DNA of 64,000 nt, from contig CM056726.1 of assembly GCA_029844215.1 (NCBI GenBank), positions 80,219,548 to 80,283,547 of the forward strand, read 5' to 3'. The notes beneath the pieces are model-generated. The model made no database searches. It was given only the letters and a program-made list of their open reading frames with translations, and was not told where the DNA came from. Origin of the DNA: Przewalskia tangutica (taxonomy: Eukaryota > Streptophyta > Magnoliopsida > Solanales > Solanaceae). A program made the position numbers and the translations under genes. Shown in pieces: positions 47,796-59,580 of the stretch; position 1 is the stretch's first letter; every line of letters starts with the position of its first letter.

Positions 47796-49092
47796 GTGGG
47801 AATAGGTGAGGATACTTCTGTCTCATGTCCTCCTGGCTTCCCACGCCATCTCCTCTCCGAGCTCGCTCCGCCACAAGACTTTGACGGAAGCCACGCCCTT
47901 CGTCCGCAGACGCCTAACTCGACGATCGACTATCGCTATGGGAATCTCTCATACGATAACCTCGGTCACCTGGACATCGTCAATCGGTGTACCCTAGATG
48001 GATCCCCGATACATCTCTCAAAGATAGATACGTGAAATACGGATGCACTGCCTCCAGATCGGACGGCAGATCCAACTCGTAGGCAACCTTGCCTACCCTA
48101 CGGACAATCTGAAACGGCCCAATGTACCTTTGGCTGATTTTCCACTTCTTCCCGAATCTCATTACACCCTTCATGGGTGACACCTTTAGGAAAACCCAAT
48201 CATCTATCGCGAACTACGATGCCGACGACGATGATCTGCATACGACTGGCCGACTCAGCCGTCGATAGTCGCTCGGATAAGCTTCACCTTATCCATCGCT
48301 GCACCAAATATGGTCCCACTAGCCGCACTCGCCCACATCGAACCAACCTATAGGCGATCTGCACTTCCTCCCATACAAGGCCTCATAAGGCGCCATCCGA
48401 ATCTTGAGTGGTAGCTATTATTATACGCAAACTCAACTAGAGGCAAATGATCCTCCCAACTACCATCGGTCAATAACACAGCTCGCAGATATCCTCGAGT
48501 CCGGATAGTGCGCTCGCCTGTCCGTCATGCGTGGATGAAATGCGATTCGGGCTCACCAAGGCCCCTAAACTCTCGAAGGACCTCCAAGTTAGCCGTAAAT
48601 CGGGCTCTCGCTCGATATGATCGAGGTAGGGACTCACGCATCGACGATCTCTCGGATGTAAAGTCCGCATAATCTCACCGAAAAAGTCGCCCCGACGGAA
48701 GAAAGTGGGCTGATTTCGTCGACCGCCGACGATAACCCATATAGAATCATGTCTCCTCCGAGTGCGAGGTAATCCCGTGATGAAATCCATGTTGATTACC
48801 TCCCACTTCCGTGTCGGATCTCAATCGTCAGAATAAAACCACCGTGCCTCGTGCTCTACCTTCACCGCCGACAACACGCATCGAGCTACGAACTCGCAAC
48901 GTCCTCTTCAAGCCATCCCACCAATACACGATCTAAGGTCGTGGTACATCTTGGTCGACCCGGATGGATAGTGTAACGCGCGCCGTGTGCTTCCCAAGAA
49001 CTCGCCAAGTCCTCAAACATCCGAACACATAGTTCGCCAAACCTTAGCACCCCATCGTGCTACCTCAAAAGGACCCTTGCCCTCACGAAGAG
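47796..49092 (-). pseudogene. Integrase of element J
   Basis: Collinear with the integrase of H. Visible pieces are the tail ending KYPHLF (about 47800), the C-terminal domain with MRFGKKWKISQRYIGPF (48183-47980), and the catalytic-core start MDFITGLPRTRR followed by DSIWVIV (48790-48470). A zinc-binding segment is expected near 48850-49050 but is out of frame. Many single-base losses break the protein. Confidence 0.87.
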
Positions 49093-50692
49093 TCAGACAC
49101 GATATCGAATCAAAGCGGGATCCTCGAATCGCCTCTTCACCTCCTCAACGATGGAAGACTCGGCAACCTCACGAACTCTAACCCCACCGCTATCGTAATC
49201 AATCAAACGGACACCAAGGCTCGCTAACCGATGCAAATCACGAACCATGTCCTCCTCTCTAGTTGCACATCCGATAGGCTCCCATCGACCTACGACTAAG
49301 AGCATCCGCCACAACATGGCCTTCCCGTGGTACAGATATCAACATCGTAATCCTTAAGCAACTCTAACCACCGCCTCGCCGCAAGTTCAGCTCCTCTGGT
49401 CGAAGATATACCGAGGTTCTTGTGGTCTGTATAAATATCCACGCAACCCCATACAAATAGTGCCTCCGGATCTTCAAAGCGTGAATCACTACCGCTAACT
49501 CCAAATCATGGGTGGGGTAGTTCCTCTCGTGTTTCTTCACCGTCGGGATGCATATGCTATAACCCCGCCATGCCGCATCAACATACATCCCAACCCGATG
49601 CCCGACGATCACAATACACGACATAACCATCCGACCCTCCGAAGAGTAAGAACGGGCGGTCGTCTCTCTTTCAAGAATCGAAACCCCGCCACAAGCATCA
49701 CCATCAAACTTGCCGCACGAGTCACCTAGTCAATGGTGCGAGATAGAAGCAAACTTCTCCACGAACCGCCGATAATATCCTGCAAGGCCCGTAAAATCGC
49801 GAACCTCTGCGGAGTAAGAGGTCAGGCCAAGTCCCGATCGCCTCGATCTTGGCCGATCCACTGAATGCCATCAGCCCCATAATATGCCCAAGAAACGCCA
49901 TCAAGTCAACCAAAACTCACATTTGGAAAACTTGGCGTCAATCGCTGGTCTGGAGAATCACAAGACAAATTTCAAATGCCCGCATGCTCTCGCCCGAGCG
50001 AATAAACCAAGATATCATCAATGAACACTATCACAAACGTGTCCAAAATGGTTTGAACACTCGGTTCATCAAATCCATGAATACCGCCGAGCATTGGTCA
50101 ACCCAAGACATGACCGAACTCGTAATGCCCGTGACGGGTCCCGAATGCATCTAGGGACATCCACCTCTCGACTCGCACTGATGATAGCCCGATCGCAGAT
50201 CAATCTTGAGAAACATCTCGCACTCGCAACCGGTCGAACAAATCATCAATCCCGGAAGGTATTCGTTTAATGGTCACCTTGTTCACCGCCAGAATCAACA
50301 CACATGCGCAGCTGGCCCCGCCCTTCTTCTTCACGAACAATACGGCGCTCCTGTGGAGAAACACTAGGCCCGATGAAGCCGCTTCTCCAAAGAAATCTCT
50401 AAGCCGATCCTTCAACTCTCTCAACTCGGCAGTGCCATTCTCAGATGGCGGAATGGAAATAGGCCGAGTGTCCGCAATATGTCAATACAAAACTCAATCT
50501 CCTCTCGTGAGGGATACCCGAGGTCATCCGAAATACGTCTGGGAACTCACGACCATCGAATCGATCAAAATCTGTACCGCAGCCTTCAAGATCAAACACC
50601 CGAACGAGATGGTAGATATACCCTTCTCGCACCATCTTCCTAGCCTTGAGGTAGGAAATAAACCTACCCCGGCGATACCGTGCTCCTCCCAC
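49093..50692 (-). pseudogene. Reverse transcriptase and RNase H of element J
   Basis: RT copies element RNA to DNA and RNase H removes the RNA. From the RT start (minus strand): linker YLKARKMVREGYIYHLVRV (50692-50441), VLFVKKKGG then NKVTIKRIP and IDDLFDRL (50424-50200), and the catalytic box FIDDILVYS at about 50025-49995. RNase H includes KIRRHYLYGVAW and ILxRGG-like ends (49630-49364), and the connection to integrase holds SLGVRLIDYDSGGVRVREV (49317-49093). Frames change repeatedly. Confidence 0.87.
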
Positions 50693-51010
50693 TCAACAAC
50701 CGGCCTCAGAAAGCTGAACCGTATTACTCTCTCTATGCGTCTACATTGGCGTAGCAGAAGCTAGCCAATCCATCCCCATAATCACGTCAAGTCAATCATC
50801 TCCAACTCTATCAAGTCGCCAGGGTCCGACGATCAAATGGTCACAGACAAGCTCTATATACCCGCCGAGCTACCACCGAATCACCCATCGCGTAGCTACC
50901 TCGAAGTGGTCTATGGACTCGTGCTCTATCCCTATCCTACTAGCAACAAGGGAGATATATGGGACGAGTAGAACCCGATCTATCAAAGCATACACATCAA
51001 ACCCGAACCG
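50693..51010 (-). pseudogene. Aspartic protease of element J
   Basis: The active-site region is near 50990-50960, where ALID is followed by a frameshift (H has IDPGST at the same place). The C-terminal flank MGMDWLAS is near 50790-50755. The domain would release the mature Gag and Pol proteins. Confidence 0.75.
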
Positions 51011-51014
51011 ATAA

Positions 51015-52286
51015 GGTACTGTGACGACATCGGTGAGGCCTCCCGATCCCGCTTACCGACAAAGCATATATGCGGTTACGAGGACCGCTAGACCGACTGC
51101 GCCCACGACCTGCCGCGACCGCTGATCCATGTGTACCTTGCTCCCGGCGAGTAATCGCTTGGGATGGCGAAGAATGCACTCGTAGGTGAGCCCTACCACC
51201 GCCGCCGGCCTGACAAACTCTCGCAGTGACCCTGCCGCCACAAGTATAGCAAGCTCGAGTACAGCTCCGAATGGTATTCGCCACAACGGGCACACCGAAA
51301 GCGAACCTCGAGCAGTTAGCACTCGCTACTCGAAATCAAGTCCCGGGCCCCGACCGCCTCGATCCGCTCTGGCCGGCTGAAAATGAGGTAGAGCGCTCAT
51401 ACCGGGCCGTGGTGCAAATCGACTTGGCGATGCCGCCACCACGAGGACCACCAAAAGAACCGCCGCCTTGGCCTTAACCTCGGGCTGATATCGCTTACCC
51501 GCCGGCGGTCTCTACGCCTCACAACCCAGTCATGAGCTCGCATACGTTATGTCCATGCTCGTCAAGGGACACACCCGCACAAGACTCGGCCATGTAATCA
51601 TCTAGCCCAGTGACATAGCGATGCACTGTCCTCCATCTCTCGCTACTGTCAGGTGGACATATCGAGCCAAAGAATCAAACTCGACATTGTACTCCTCACT
51701 GCGGCCCTCCCCGCTCAAAGAATAAGAATCTATCACTGCCCTCCTCATCCGCGGAGGCGAAGTGTGTGAGAAAAGCCTCAAAACTCATCCCATACTGCTG
51801 AGGTGCATGCTCTCCCGAAAGCTCCTATGAATCAAACCAATCGATCGCGGTATCACGCAAATGACGCGAACCGAATGTCACAACCTCGCCTCAAGCCCCG
51901 ATCACCGCGATAATCCTCTGCGGTGACGGATGAACTCCTCGCGGATCATCCTCCGCCGACCAGAAACTCGCGGCTACAACTCAAGAAATCTCGTAGCCTC
52001 AAACTATTCGCCTCGGTGCACTACGGTGCGACCGAGCCGAGCTGAATCGCCGCGATCCAGCCTCTCCTCAGACGGGCCACAACTTTAGCCAATAGTGGGC
52101 CATCTCTTGTACCTAACTCTCCGCCCAGCCGTGGGACAGGTGTGGTACTGTGGTCTCGCTGGGCCAAGCGTCATAGAACTCGCCGCCTCGTATAGATCGG
52201 GCACGAGCCTCGTAACTCTGGGTGTCTCGCTAGCGGCTCCTCGGCCGCTTTGCCCTTCTCGGGCCGGGTTGCCTTACGCGAGGCAT
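51015..52286 (-). pseudogene. gag: gag of element J
   Basis: The start codon is at 52286 (MPRVRQPGPRRAK), about 190 bases from the primer-binding site. The nucleocapsid end has a zinc-knuckle pair near 51310-51230: CARCGEYHSEL, then a CYTCGG-type repeat with frame loss. The gag core is recognisable at DNA level by alignment with B (dipeptides GLDDY, EFDSLARY) around 51560-51700. Many small deletions. Confidence 0.82.
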
Positions 52287-52473
52287 AATCATATAGAAAG
52301 GAATACGTTAGAGGTCCAACCTATAACACGCCTCTAAAGCACGATCTCGTAATGAGAAGAATGGAAACCAATCCTAAATATCCTATAGCCTCACGATTAT
52401 TGGTGTAGTGCACAACACACCGATAATCAAGACTTACTAGATACACGGCCCAGACACTTTCCGAGAATTAATC

Positions 52474-52485
52474 GCTTCGATACCA
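52474..52485 (-). promoter_or_regulatory. Primer-binding site of J
   Basis: Minus strand TGGTATCGAAGC, an initiator tRNA-Met type site altered at the same CAG position as in A and D. Confidence 0.82.
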
Positions 52486-53034
52486 CTTTTGTCACGACTG
52501 CCCGGCCCGCGTGGATCGTGCCTCACCGGCACCAAGTAGTCATACATCGAGTAACCAATGGAATATAAAACAAGACAGAAACAGCTTTATAAAATAAGAC
52601 ATAGTTTATCTCGATGAAAAGCTTGCCTTTCTGCATAATATAAATAACTCAAGTTTTGCGATACATCCCAACTGCATAATAGTACTACGCACTCTAAGGA
52701 AGTAACAACTATGGCGGACAGGCCGCCATACCCCGATCTGCATAAAACTATCTACAATACAGGAGATCATACCCAAAAGTAGAGCCTCCTGAGAAGATGG
52801 AGCTCACGACACCAACGCAAAGATCCTAAGGATGTGGATCTAGCACTGCCGCCTCTTACCGCGCATGAACGCAGCCCAAGGAGGTCGATAACAGTACCAA
52901 GTATGTGAAACTATAAAGTACTTAAAATGAAATCAAAGTATTTAAAACCTTTTCACAAATACAATCGGTTCAATTGCACATAGTGCCACATCACAAACAA
53001 CAACAAGAATAGGAAAAGCAGAATGTGTCTATTC

Positions 53035-53330
53035 TAGGCCGCGAATGATCGGGCAAGGCCAATCGCCCATAGTATCATTCTCGCGTGCCTAGTCCTCGAC
53101 TTCCGCACTCGCATAGGTCCCACATGCACCGCGTGAGATATTTCACATCGGGGCAGCTAACCCCAGATCCGCCTAGGCTCCCGCACCCGCATAGCCTCAA
53201 AAGACCGCATAGTCTCAACAGACCGCATAGTGAGTCCCCGCATCGGGCTAAATGCCCGAATGATCAATCTGGAGCATACCGTCGCTCGCATAGTCTCACA
53301 GACCGCATAGCCGTATAGACCCAAGATCGC
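53035..53330 (-). repeat. LTR minisatellite of J, 5' LTR
   Basis: Counterpart of 45760-46060 with CCGCATAG-based units. Confidence 0.7.
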
Positions 53331-54502
53331 GGGCAAGCCCTCGTATAACAAAGCGGGTAGGTGATACAATAACAAGATAATGGACTTACTTAGCAACGTA
53401 AGCACAAAGAATGACCCTTACACAAAGATTACAAGACACTAACACAGTAGCATCATAACATGTCTACTTATCAAACAATCTTACTACACTTAATGAAATC
53501 AATACAAGGCTTTTATAAACAAAACAAGTAAATGCCTTTTTATCTTCTTAAGTTTGTTATACCTAACTTCCCATAAAGCCGATAACTCTTACGCTTTTGT
53601 TTTAAAACCAAATATTTATCTTCTGTTAAAAATGATTCAAGATTCTTTGAAATGTTTTCGCTTCGTTATTCGTGCTTAAGCCGAGGCATTGCCGTAAGTA
53701 TTATTCGTGCTTAAGCCGTGAGACATCGCCATAAGTATTATTCAGCTTAAGTCAAAGACATTGCCGTAGTTATTATTCGCTTAACACACGTACGCTCACC
53801 GCACTATATATTGTAAAATATCATGCTTTAGGAAGAATCACATACCTTCTCAAATAAAACCACCGCCAAGTCAATATGTCGCTAGCAGAGTCACCATAAT
53901 AGTCACAGATATCTATCAAAGACTACTCGGGTCATTCTAAATAGGGGTTCATAATTCTACTGAAAGTCGCAAGACAACCCTACCCATGAGCTATGTAAGT
54001 TCATCAGAAAACAAATTCCATGTGAGTACAGCTCAATTATTCTTCTTTAAACCCTTCACCGTGATAATAGCTCAATTCTATTCTCGTGATATTCTTCTAA
54101 GTATCTAATACTTATTCTAATACTACAAATGAAGTATTCTCTAATTCAAAAGAGGTTAGGATTAGTTACCTGTAAGCCCAATAATATCCTAGATAAAGTC
54201 GCTACCGAGCAAGGTTTAGCTCCTAAGTTGTACGCTCCCAGAGTCTAAGAAACCTTAGAAGTTCTTCACAACTTCTACTAAGGACTAAGGGATTTGGGCT
54301 AGGTATTTTGGGCATTATAACGATACTAGAAGACAACTTTTCTACCAAGGGAGGGTAGATTTCGGCTAGGATAGGGGGTAGGCTCTCGGCCACACTACAC
54401 AAGAGGAGGGAAGAGGTGTTGACTAAAAGCTTAAGGAGAGGAGAGGATTTTTAGACTTGGAAGATAACTTTGTGGATGAATAACTCTTCATCTCTAAGGG
54501 GG

Positions 54503-54511
54503 TATTTATAG
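54503..54511 (-). promoter_or_regulatory. LTR TATA box (J 5' LTR)
   Basis: CTATAAATACCCCC on the minus strand, about 395 bases into the LTR. Confidence 0.83.
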
Positions 54512-54905
54512 CTCAAGCCTTGGCCAACCAATGGCCAAGATGAAGACAAGTGCAAGGCAAGTGTAGGGTGAGGATTAACTAAACACAAATATCCTACCAA
54601 CCTCGATTGTGCACAAGGCACAAAAACGTGCCTTGGCTCTCCAATTTCGTCCATGGACGATTCAAGTCCACCAATGGGAGGGTGCCAAGTGTTGCCTCCC
54701 GTTGGTCCAAAATGTTTCGCCTCTAAAAATCCGCAAAATTAGCAATGGCATAGCCGGAATTTTCCCTACGAAAGCCGTGGAAACGCTTCGCCGGAAACGA
54801 TTCTTGCCGAGTTGTGTACAAAAAAAACGTCCAAGGCTAACTTTAAAGCCAAACTTTTTGTACGTATTCCCTTACGTACATACTCTGGAAATACGGGGTA
54901 TAACA

Positions 54906-55990
54906 AATTCCTCTCATGCTTCCGCAACTGCCGGGAAGCATAGGCTATAACCTTGCCGTGCTGCATCAAAACACACCCTAGCCCGATACCCGAGGCATCA
55001 CAATAAATCACGCACTGCCTAACCCTCGTGAAGAGTAAGAACCGAGCCGTAGTCAACCTTTCCTTCAAGAATCGAAACCCTTCTCGCAAGCCTCTCGCCC
55101 ATCGGAACTTGGCCGCTTTCTCGAGTCGACCTAGTCAATCTGGTCAAATCGACGCAAACTGCTCAACGAACCTAAGAAAATAACCTGCCAGTCCCAATAA
55201 ACTGCGCACCTCGGTCGTAGGAGGAGGTCTCGGCCAAGACTTGAATCCCTCAATCTTTGAAGAATCCACGCGAAAACCATCAGCCCCAATAATATGCCCT
55301 AAATGCCATCGAGGCCAACCAAAACTCACACTGAGAACTTGGCAAATAATCACGGCCCGAGAACCCTAAGTACCGCCTCGTTGATCGCGATGCCTCGCCT
55401 GATCGCGAATACACCAGATGTCATCAATGAATACAATCACAAACGATTCCAAAATGGCTTGAACACCCGGCCATCAAATCCATAAATTCCGCTGGAGCGT
55501 TGGTCAAACCGAAAGACATAACCCTAAACTCATAGTGCCCATACCGGGTCCTGAATGCAGTCTTTGGGATGTCTGCCTCTCGAACTCGTATCTGATGATA
55601 ACCAGACCGCAGGTCTATCTTCGAGAAACACCTCGCACTCGCAATCGTCAAACAAATCATCAATCCCGGGAGGGGTACCTATTCTTAATGGTTACCTTAT
55701 TCACCGTCAGAATCAAAACACATACGCAGCTGGCCCCATCCTTCTTCTTCACAAACAAAACCTGGCGCTCTGTGGAGATACACTAGGCCCGATAAAGCCT
55801 TTTTCCAAAGAAATCTTTCAACCGGTCCTTCAGCCTCCTCAACTCAAAGAAAGCCATTCTCAGATGGCGGAATGGAAATAGGTCGAGTGTCCGCAACGTG
55901 TCAATACAAAACTCAATCTCCTCTCGGAGGATACCCAAGATCATCCGGGAACACATCCGAAACTCCCTAACCACGGCATCGATCAAGAAT
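54906..55990 (-). pseudogene. Reverse transcriptase and RNase H N-terminal part, element H
   Basis: Minus strand order: the pre-RT part with RLKDRLKDFFGK (55986-55783); RT core FSKIDLRSGYHQIRV, then KTAFRTRYGHYEF and MSFGLTNAPAEFMDLM (55663-55500); the catalytic FIDDI at about 55436-55418 followed by a one-base loss; connection segment with LGHIIGADGFRVD and EVRSLLGLAGYFLRF (55353-55144); RNase H start CVIYCDASGIGLGCVLMQ with its first Asp (55089-54911). The sequence continues at 45201 once J is removed. Best-preserved RT in the window, but not open throughout. Confidence 0.92.
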
Positions 55991-56039
55991 CGACACTCAC
56001 TTCAGATCAAATACCCAACCAGATGATAGATGTATTCTT

Positions 56040-56440
56040 TCGCACCATCTTCCTAGCCTTGAGGTAAGAAATAAACCTACCCTACGACGCTGCTGTTGCC
56101 TTCCACTCGATAATCGCTCTCAGAAACTGAACCGAACCAACTGTCTCTACGACCAACGTTGGGATAACAAGAAGCCAACCAGTCCATACATATAATGACA
56201 TCAAAATCTGTCATCTCCACCTCTATCAAGTTCGCAAGTGGTCCGACGATCAGAATATAAACCTGACAACCTCTCAGACACCCGCCACTAACACCGAATC
56301 ACCCACTGGCGTAGCTACCTCAAAAGGCTCTATCGACACCGGCTCTATCCCGATTCTACCCGCAATAAGAGGGACACATAGGACAAGGTAGAACCTGGAT
56401 CTATCAAAGCATAAACGCTACAAAGATGAAATCAATAATG
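56040..56440 (-). pseudogene. Aspartic protease of element H
   Basis: Minus strand ALIDPGSTLSYVS at about 56410-56372 carries the catalytic Asp in the D-x-G context typical of plant Del/Tekay proteases. The flank DFDVII-MDWLASCYP is near 56225-56165. The domain is readable over most of its length, with minor frame changes. Confidence 0.85.
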
Positions 56441-56449
56441 TACCGCGAC

Positions 56450-56817
56450 GACGCCGTGGAAGCCTCCCGATCCTGGCACGACTAGAGAATATATGTGGTT
56501 ACGTGGACCGCTAGAATCGAACCACCACCACGACCTCTACCGCGCTCGCCGCCCGAGTACCTCGCCTCCGGCGCATAACCACGTAAGGAGAGGAAGACCC
56601 AAAGAATCGATCCCGCTTACCGTGGCTGTACCACCCATGCCGCCTCGACGACAATCTCTTCAAGTGGCCCACTTGCCACAAGAGTAACAACCTCCTGCAG
56701 AACACGACACTCGCTCGTGAGATCTACAGACGAGCACACCGAGGTGTGGGTGGTCTCGATCGTGATCTCTCGCCTCGAAACCCCGGGCCCCGAGCCCGAC
56801 TGCCTCGAATGACCTTG
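56450..56817 (-). pseudogene. gag: gag C-terminal fragment of element H, cut by LTR K
   Basis: Collinear with the C-terminal gag/zinc-knuckle end of J (51020-51350), sharing ATATATGYGGTTACG, GGACCGCTAGA and TCGAAA-CCCGGGCCCCGA. LTR K begins at 56818, so the rest of gag is outside the window. Bases CCTTG at 56813-56817 are the presumed target copy of K. Confidence 0.75.
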
Positions 56818-57419
56818 TGTCACGACCCGAACCGGGGCCCGTGACTGGTGCCTTACCCCGGGCACCCTAGTGATACAACATCAGAGAAAATCAGCGGAAA
56901 TAAAAAAACATGAACATGAAACAAGAGATATGATAAACAAACAGGCCAACCAAAACAGCTTTTTCTTGCATATATACGATCCGAATAGCATCCTTTACAA
57001 CCCCGCCACAACAAGCATTTCATGCACTTCTAAGAAAGTGATAACAACTATGACGGACAGTGGCCCCGCCATACCCCAGATGTACAAGAACCTACTGCAC
57101 TGTGGTAACATACCAAAAGATAAGCCTCCGGAGAAACGGGTCTTCCCAATACGCTGAACTGTGATCCTATGAGCGAGGATCCACAACCGATGTACCTCTA
57201 CATGCGGCATGAACGCAGCCCCCCGAAGGAGGTCAGTACAACAGGTACCAAGTATGTGAAATTGAAATACTGTAAATGAATCATGACAGTCTATATAAAA
57301 CAGGAGACATGTATGATAGCCAAACTACAGTTTACAACATAAAAGTAGTCATGTCAAGTCAGGGACTCACACCGAAGTCATCCTCATGCCCGTGGAACTC
57401 CTTCCTCACCGCCAGCCTA

Positions 57420-57756
57420 GGTATAAATCGTATGATACGTATAACATGTCTCGGCCCATCCCACGGGACTCGAGGTGGAATCGTGTGGAATACATGTCTC
57501 GCCCATCCTGGGACTCGATAAGAATCGTGGAATACATGTCTCGCCCATCTCATGGGACTCGATAGGAATCGTATGGAATACATGTCTCGCCCATCTCATG
57601 GGACTCGATAGGAATCGTATGGAATACATGTCTCGCCCATCTCACGGGACTCGATAGAATCGTATGGAATACATGTCTCGCCCATCTCACGGACTCGACA
57701 GAATCGATGGAATACATGTCTCGCCCATCTCACGGGACTCGATAGGAATCGCTCAC
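57420..57756 (-). repeat. LTR minisatellite of K, unit 46 bp
   Basis: About seven units with ATGGAATACATGTCTCGCCC, then ATCTCATGGGACTCGATAGG. CATGTCTCGCC recurs at 57535, 57581 and 57627 (46-bp spacing). It is the reverse-strand relative of the A array. Confidence 0.93.
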
Positions 57757-58535
57757 AACCAATCAGCCGCCTCCATCGAGAGACGCGCAGATAGAAATAC
57801 AGTACTTGCACAAAAAGGTTATCACATGCAAACATAGGCAAGTTACACACAACTCAAGGTACTTTCATTTTATGTCAAAGTCCGGGTTTTAACCCCAAAG
57901 TACTACATACGTTAAATTCTTTTAAAAGATCCATTTCTTTTACAAAGGTCACCCGATAATTCGTAGTATTAACATAGAGTGACTAACATTTATAAGTAAA
58001 CCAAAACACTTTCCATATTAAAATCAAGTAACAACATTCTTTTCCAAAAGTTCAAGTTTGCCTAATTTCAAATGCTCAAGTCTCTTATTTTCGAAAGATT
58101 CCATAGATCATAGTCTTAATCACTTAACGTAATCTCCTTTTAAAATAATTGAGTAACATATGCCTTATGTGTGAGTAGCTTGTTCTTGTTTATAACCATC
58201 TTATTAAAGCGAATATGATCTAGGAAATGTAATACAATTTTGTCTTATCTTAGCTTCTATGCATGGAGGTTTCTACCGTTTTAATATAATTCATTAGTCA
58301 ATACATTTCCTTTATTAACGCCGCAATGGTTTGTTCGATACTTATTCTCATTTCCAAATCAAGAAACATTATTCTTTAAAAGCCAAGTACTCATTACTCA
58401 TGAATGAGGTTTCACAACTTTTAACAAAATTCATAGTCCTTAACATTTCATAAAACGCCATTTATAAGTTAAGTCTCTTATCTTTTAAGATCAAGTCTCT
58501 TAACTTCTAAAATCAATAAACCATTCTTTTACCTA

Positions 58536-58585
58536 CATAAAGTCGTTATAACTAACTTCCCATAAAGCTATTATAACACCTTATG
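58536..58585 (-). other. Conserved LTR stem-loop (K)
   Basis: CATAAAG-TC-GTTATAAC pairs with TTATAACAC-CTTATG around TAACTTCCCATAAAGCT. Element L is inserted three bases from its end. Confidence 0.76.
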
Positions 58586-59224
58586 TTTTGTCACGACTGC
58601 CCGGCCCGTGATCGTGCCTTACCCCGCACCCTAGTGATACAACATCGAGTAATCACGAACATAAAGACAATACATGAAACCAATGTAATAAGACAGGTGA
58701 AATAAGAAGACAAAGCAACCAAAAACGGCTACCACAAGATATATATAAATAACAATTTGAACGAGCTACATCCCTTTCTACCACTCTGCCATAACAGCAT
58801 TTCTCTGCACTCTAAGAATGATATGACAACAACGACGGACAGGCTCGCCATACCCCGAATGTAAGCATCTACAATCAACGGACTATACCAAGATAAGCCT
58901 CCGAGGAACGAGCTTCCCAAACGCTGAATCAGGACCCTAAGAGCGAGGATCAACGATCGTGTACCTTTACCGCGCATGAACGCAGCCGGCGAGGTCGCAT
59001 AACAGTACCAAGTATGTGAAATCAAAATACATAATCAGAAATGAAATCATAGTAGTCTAAATAAAGCAGAGACATGTATGATAACCAAACTACGGCTCAC
59101 AATAAATCAGAATATGTCAAGTCGTGACTCACGCCTCAAGCCATCACAATAGAACCATACGGTAAGTACGAAGGCATAACCGACTACTAAGACCCACGCA
59201 CTAAAAATGCCATAAATTATATCA

Positions 59225-59580
59225 CGAGGTCTTTCTGCATCGCACTACATGATCGGCCGCCACTCACCAAGAATATCATTGTCGCGCCTATCCTCGAACT
59301 CCCGCAGCCCGCATAGGTCACACACACCGCATGAGGTATTCTCGAATCATGGTCCTGCATCACCGAGGTATACCCCGCATCGGCGCGCGCTAACCTCGGT
59401 ATCCGCCTAGGCTCCCGCACCCGCATAGTCTCAAAAGACCGCATAGCCTCACTGCATCGCATAGGAATCCCGCGTCGTGCTAAACACCCGAATGATCAAT
59501 CCCGAGCTCCCGCTCCGCATAGTCACGAGGATCGTGATAGCCGATAGACCGCATCGCGGTGGCAAGCCCTGTATAATAAG
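59225..59580 (-). repeat. LTR minisatellite of L
   Basis: Imperfect units based on CCGCATAG, CCGCATGAGGTATTC and CCCGAATGATCAATC, a mixture of D-type and J-type units. Confidence 0.72.

Larger units (their letters stand above)
45202..54905 (-). mobile_element. Element J: complete gag-pol Ty3/gypsy element inserted in RNase H of H
   Basis: LTRs at 45202-47640 and 52490-54905, internal region 4.85 kb, perfect AATTC duplication (45197-45201 and 54906-54910). It is the only element here with both LTRs and all of gag, protease, RT, RNase H and integrase, though every reading frame is broken. Its LTRs (2.4 kb) are the shortest complete ones. It was inserted in the same orientation as H. Confidence 0.95.
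52490..54905 (-). mobile_element. 5' LTR of J
   Basis: Minus strand start TGTTATACCCCGTATTTCC at 54905. TATA box at 54503-54511; minisatellite at 53035-53330. Differences from the 3' LTR are mostly small indels, some clustered at CAG/CTG. Confidence 0.93.
37058..56817 (-). mobile_element. Element H: gag-pol Ty3/gypsy (Del/Tekay-like) element, split by I and J, 5' end cut by K
   Basis: The 3' LTR is 37058-43242 (split by I). The internal region is 43243-45201 plus 54906-56817 (split by J). On the minus strand the order is gag C-terminus, protease, RT, RNase H, integrase, chromodomain-like tail, polypurine tract, LTR, which is the Ty3/gypsy order with integrase last. LTR K interrupts gag at 56817, so the gag N-terminus and 5' LTR lie outside the window. 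H was inserted in LTR G at 37057. Its LTR is the most diverged in the window, and its pol frames are the best preserved. Confidence 0.92.
56818..58588 (-). mobile_element. LTR K, distal part, cut by element L
   Basis: Minus strand LTR end GGTTCGGGTCGTGACA at 56818. The sequence is collinear with other LTRs up to 58588, three bases past the stem-loop, where L starts. Minisatellite at 57420-57756, stem-loop at 58536-58585. The promoter half lies beyond L outside the window, so solo or full-length state is unknown. Confidence 0.9.

Noticed and set aside
50997..51380. Overlapping open frames on both strands of the J gag end
   Set aside because: Only the minus-strand zinc-knuckle reading fits the element; the others are shadow frames.
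56818..58588. LTR K as the 5' LTR of H
   Set aside because: K interrupts H inside the C-terminal part of gag and has no adjacent primer-binding site; its end also differs from the H 3' LTR end, so it is a separate insertion.
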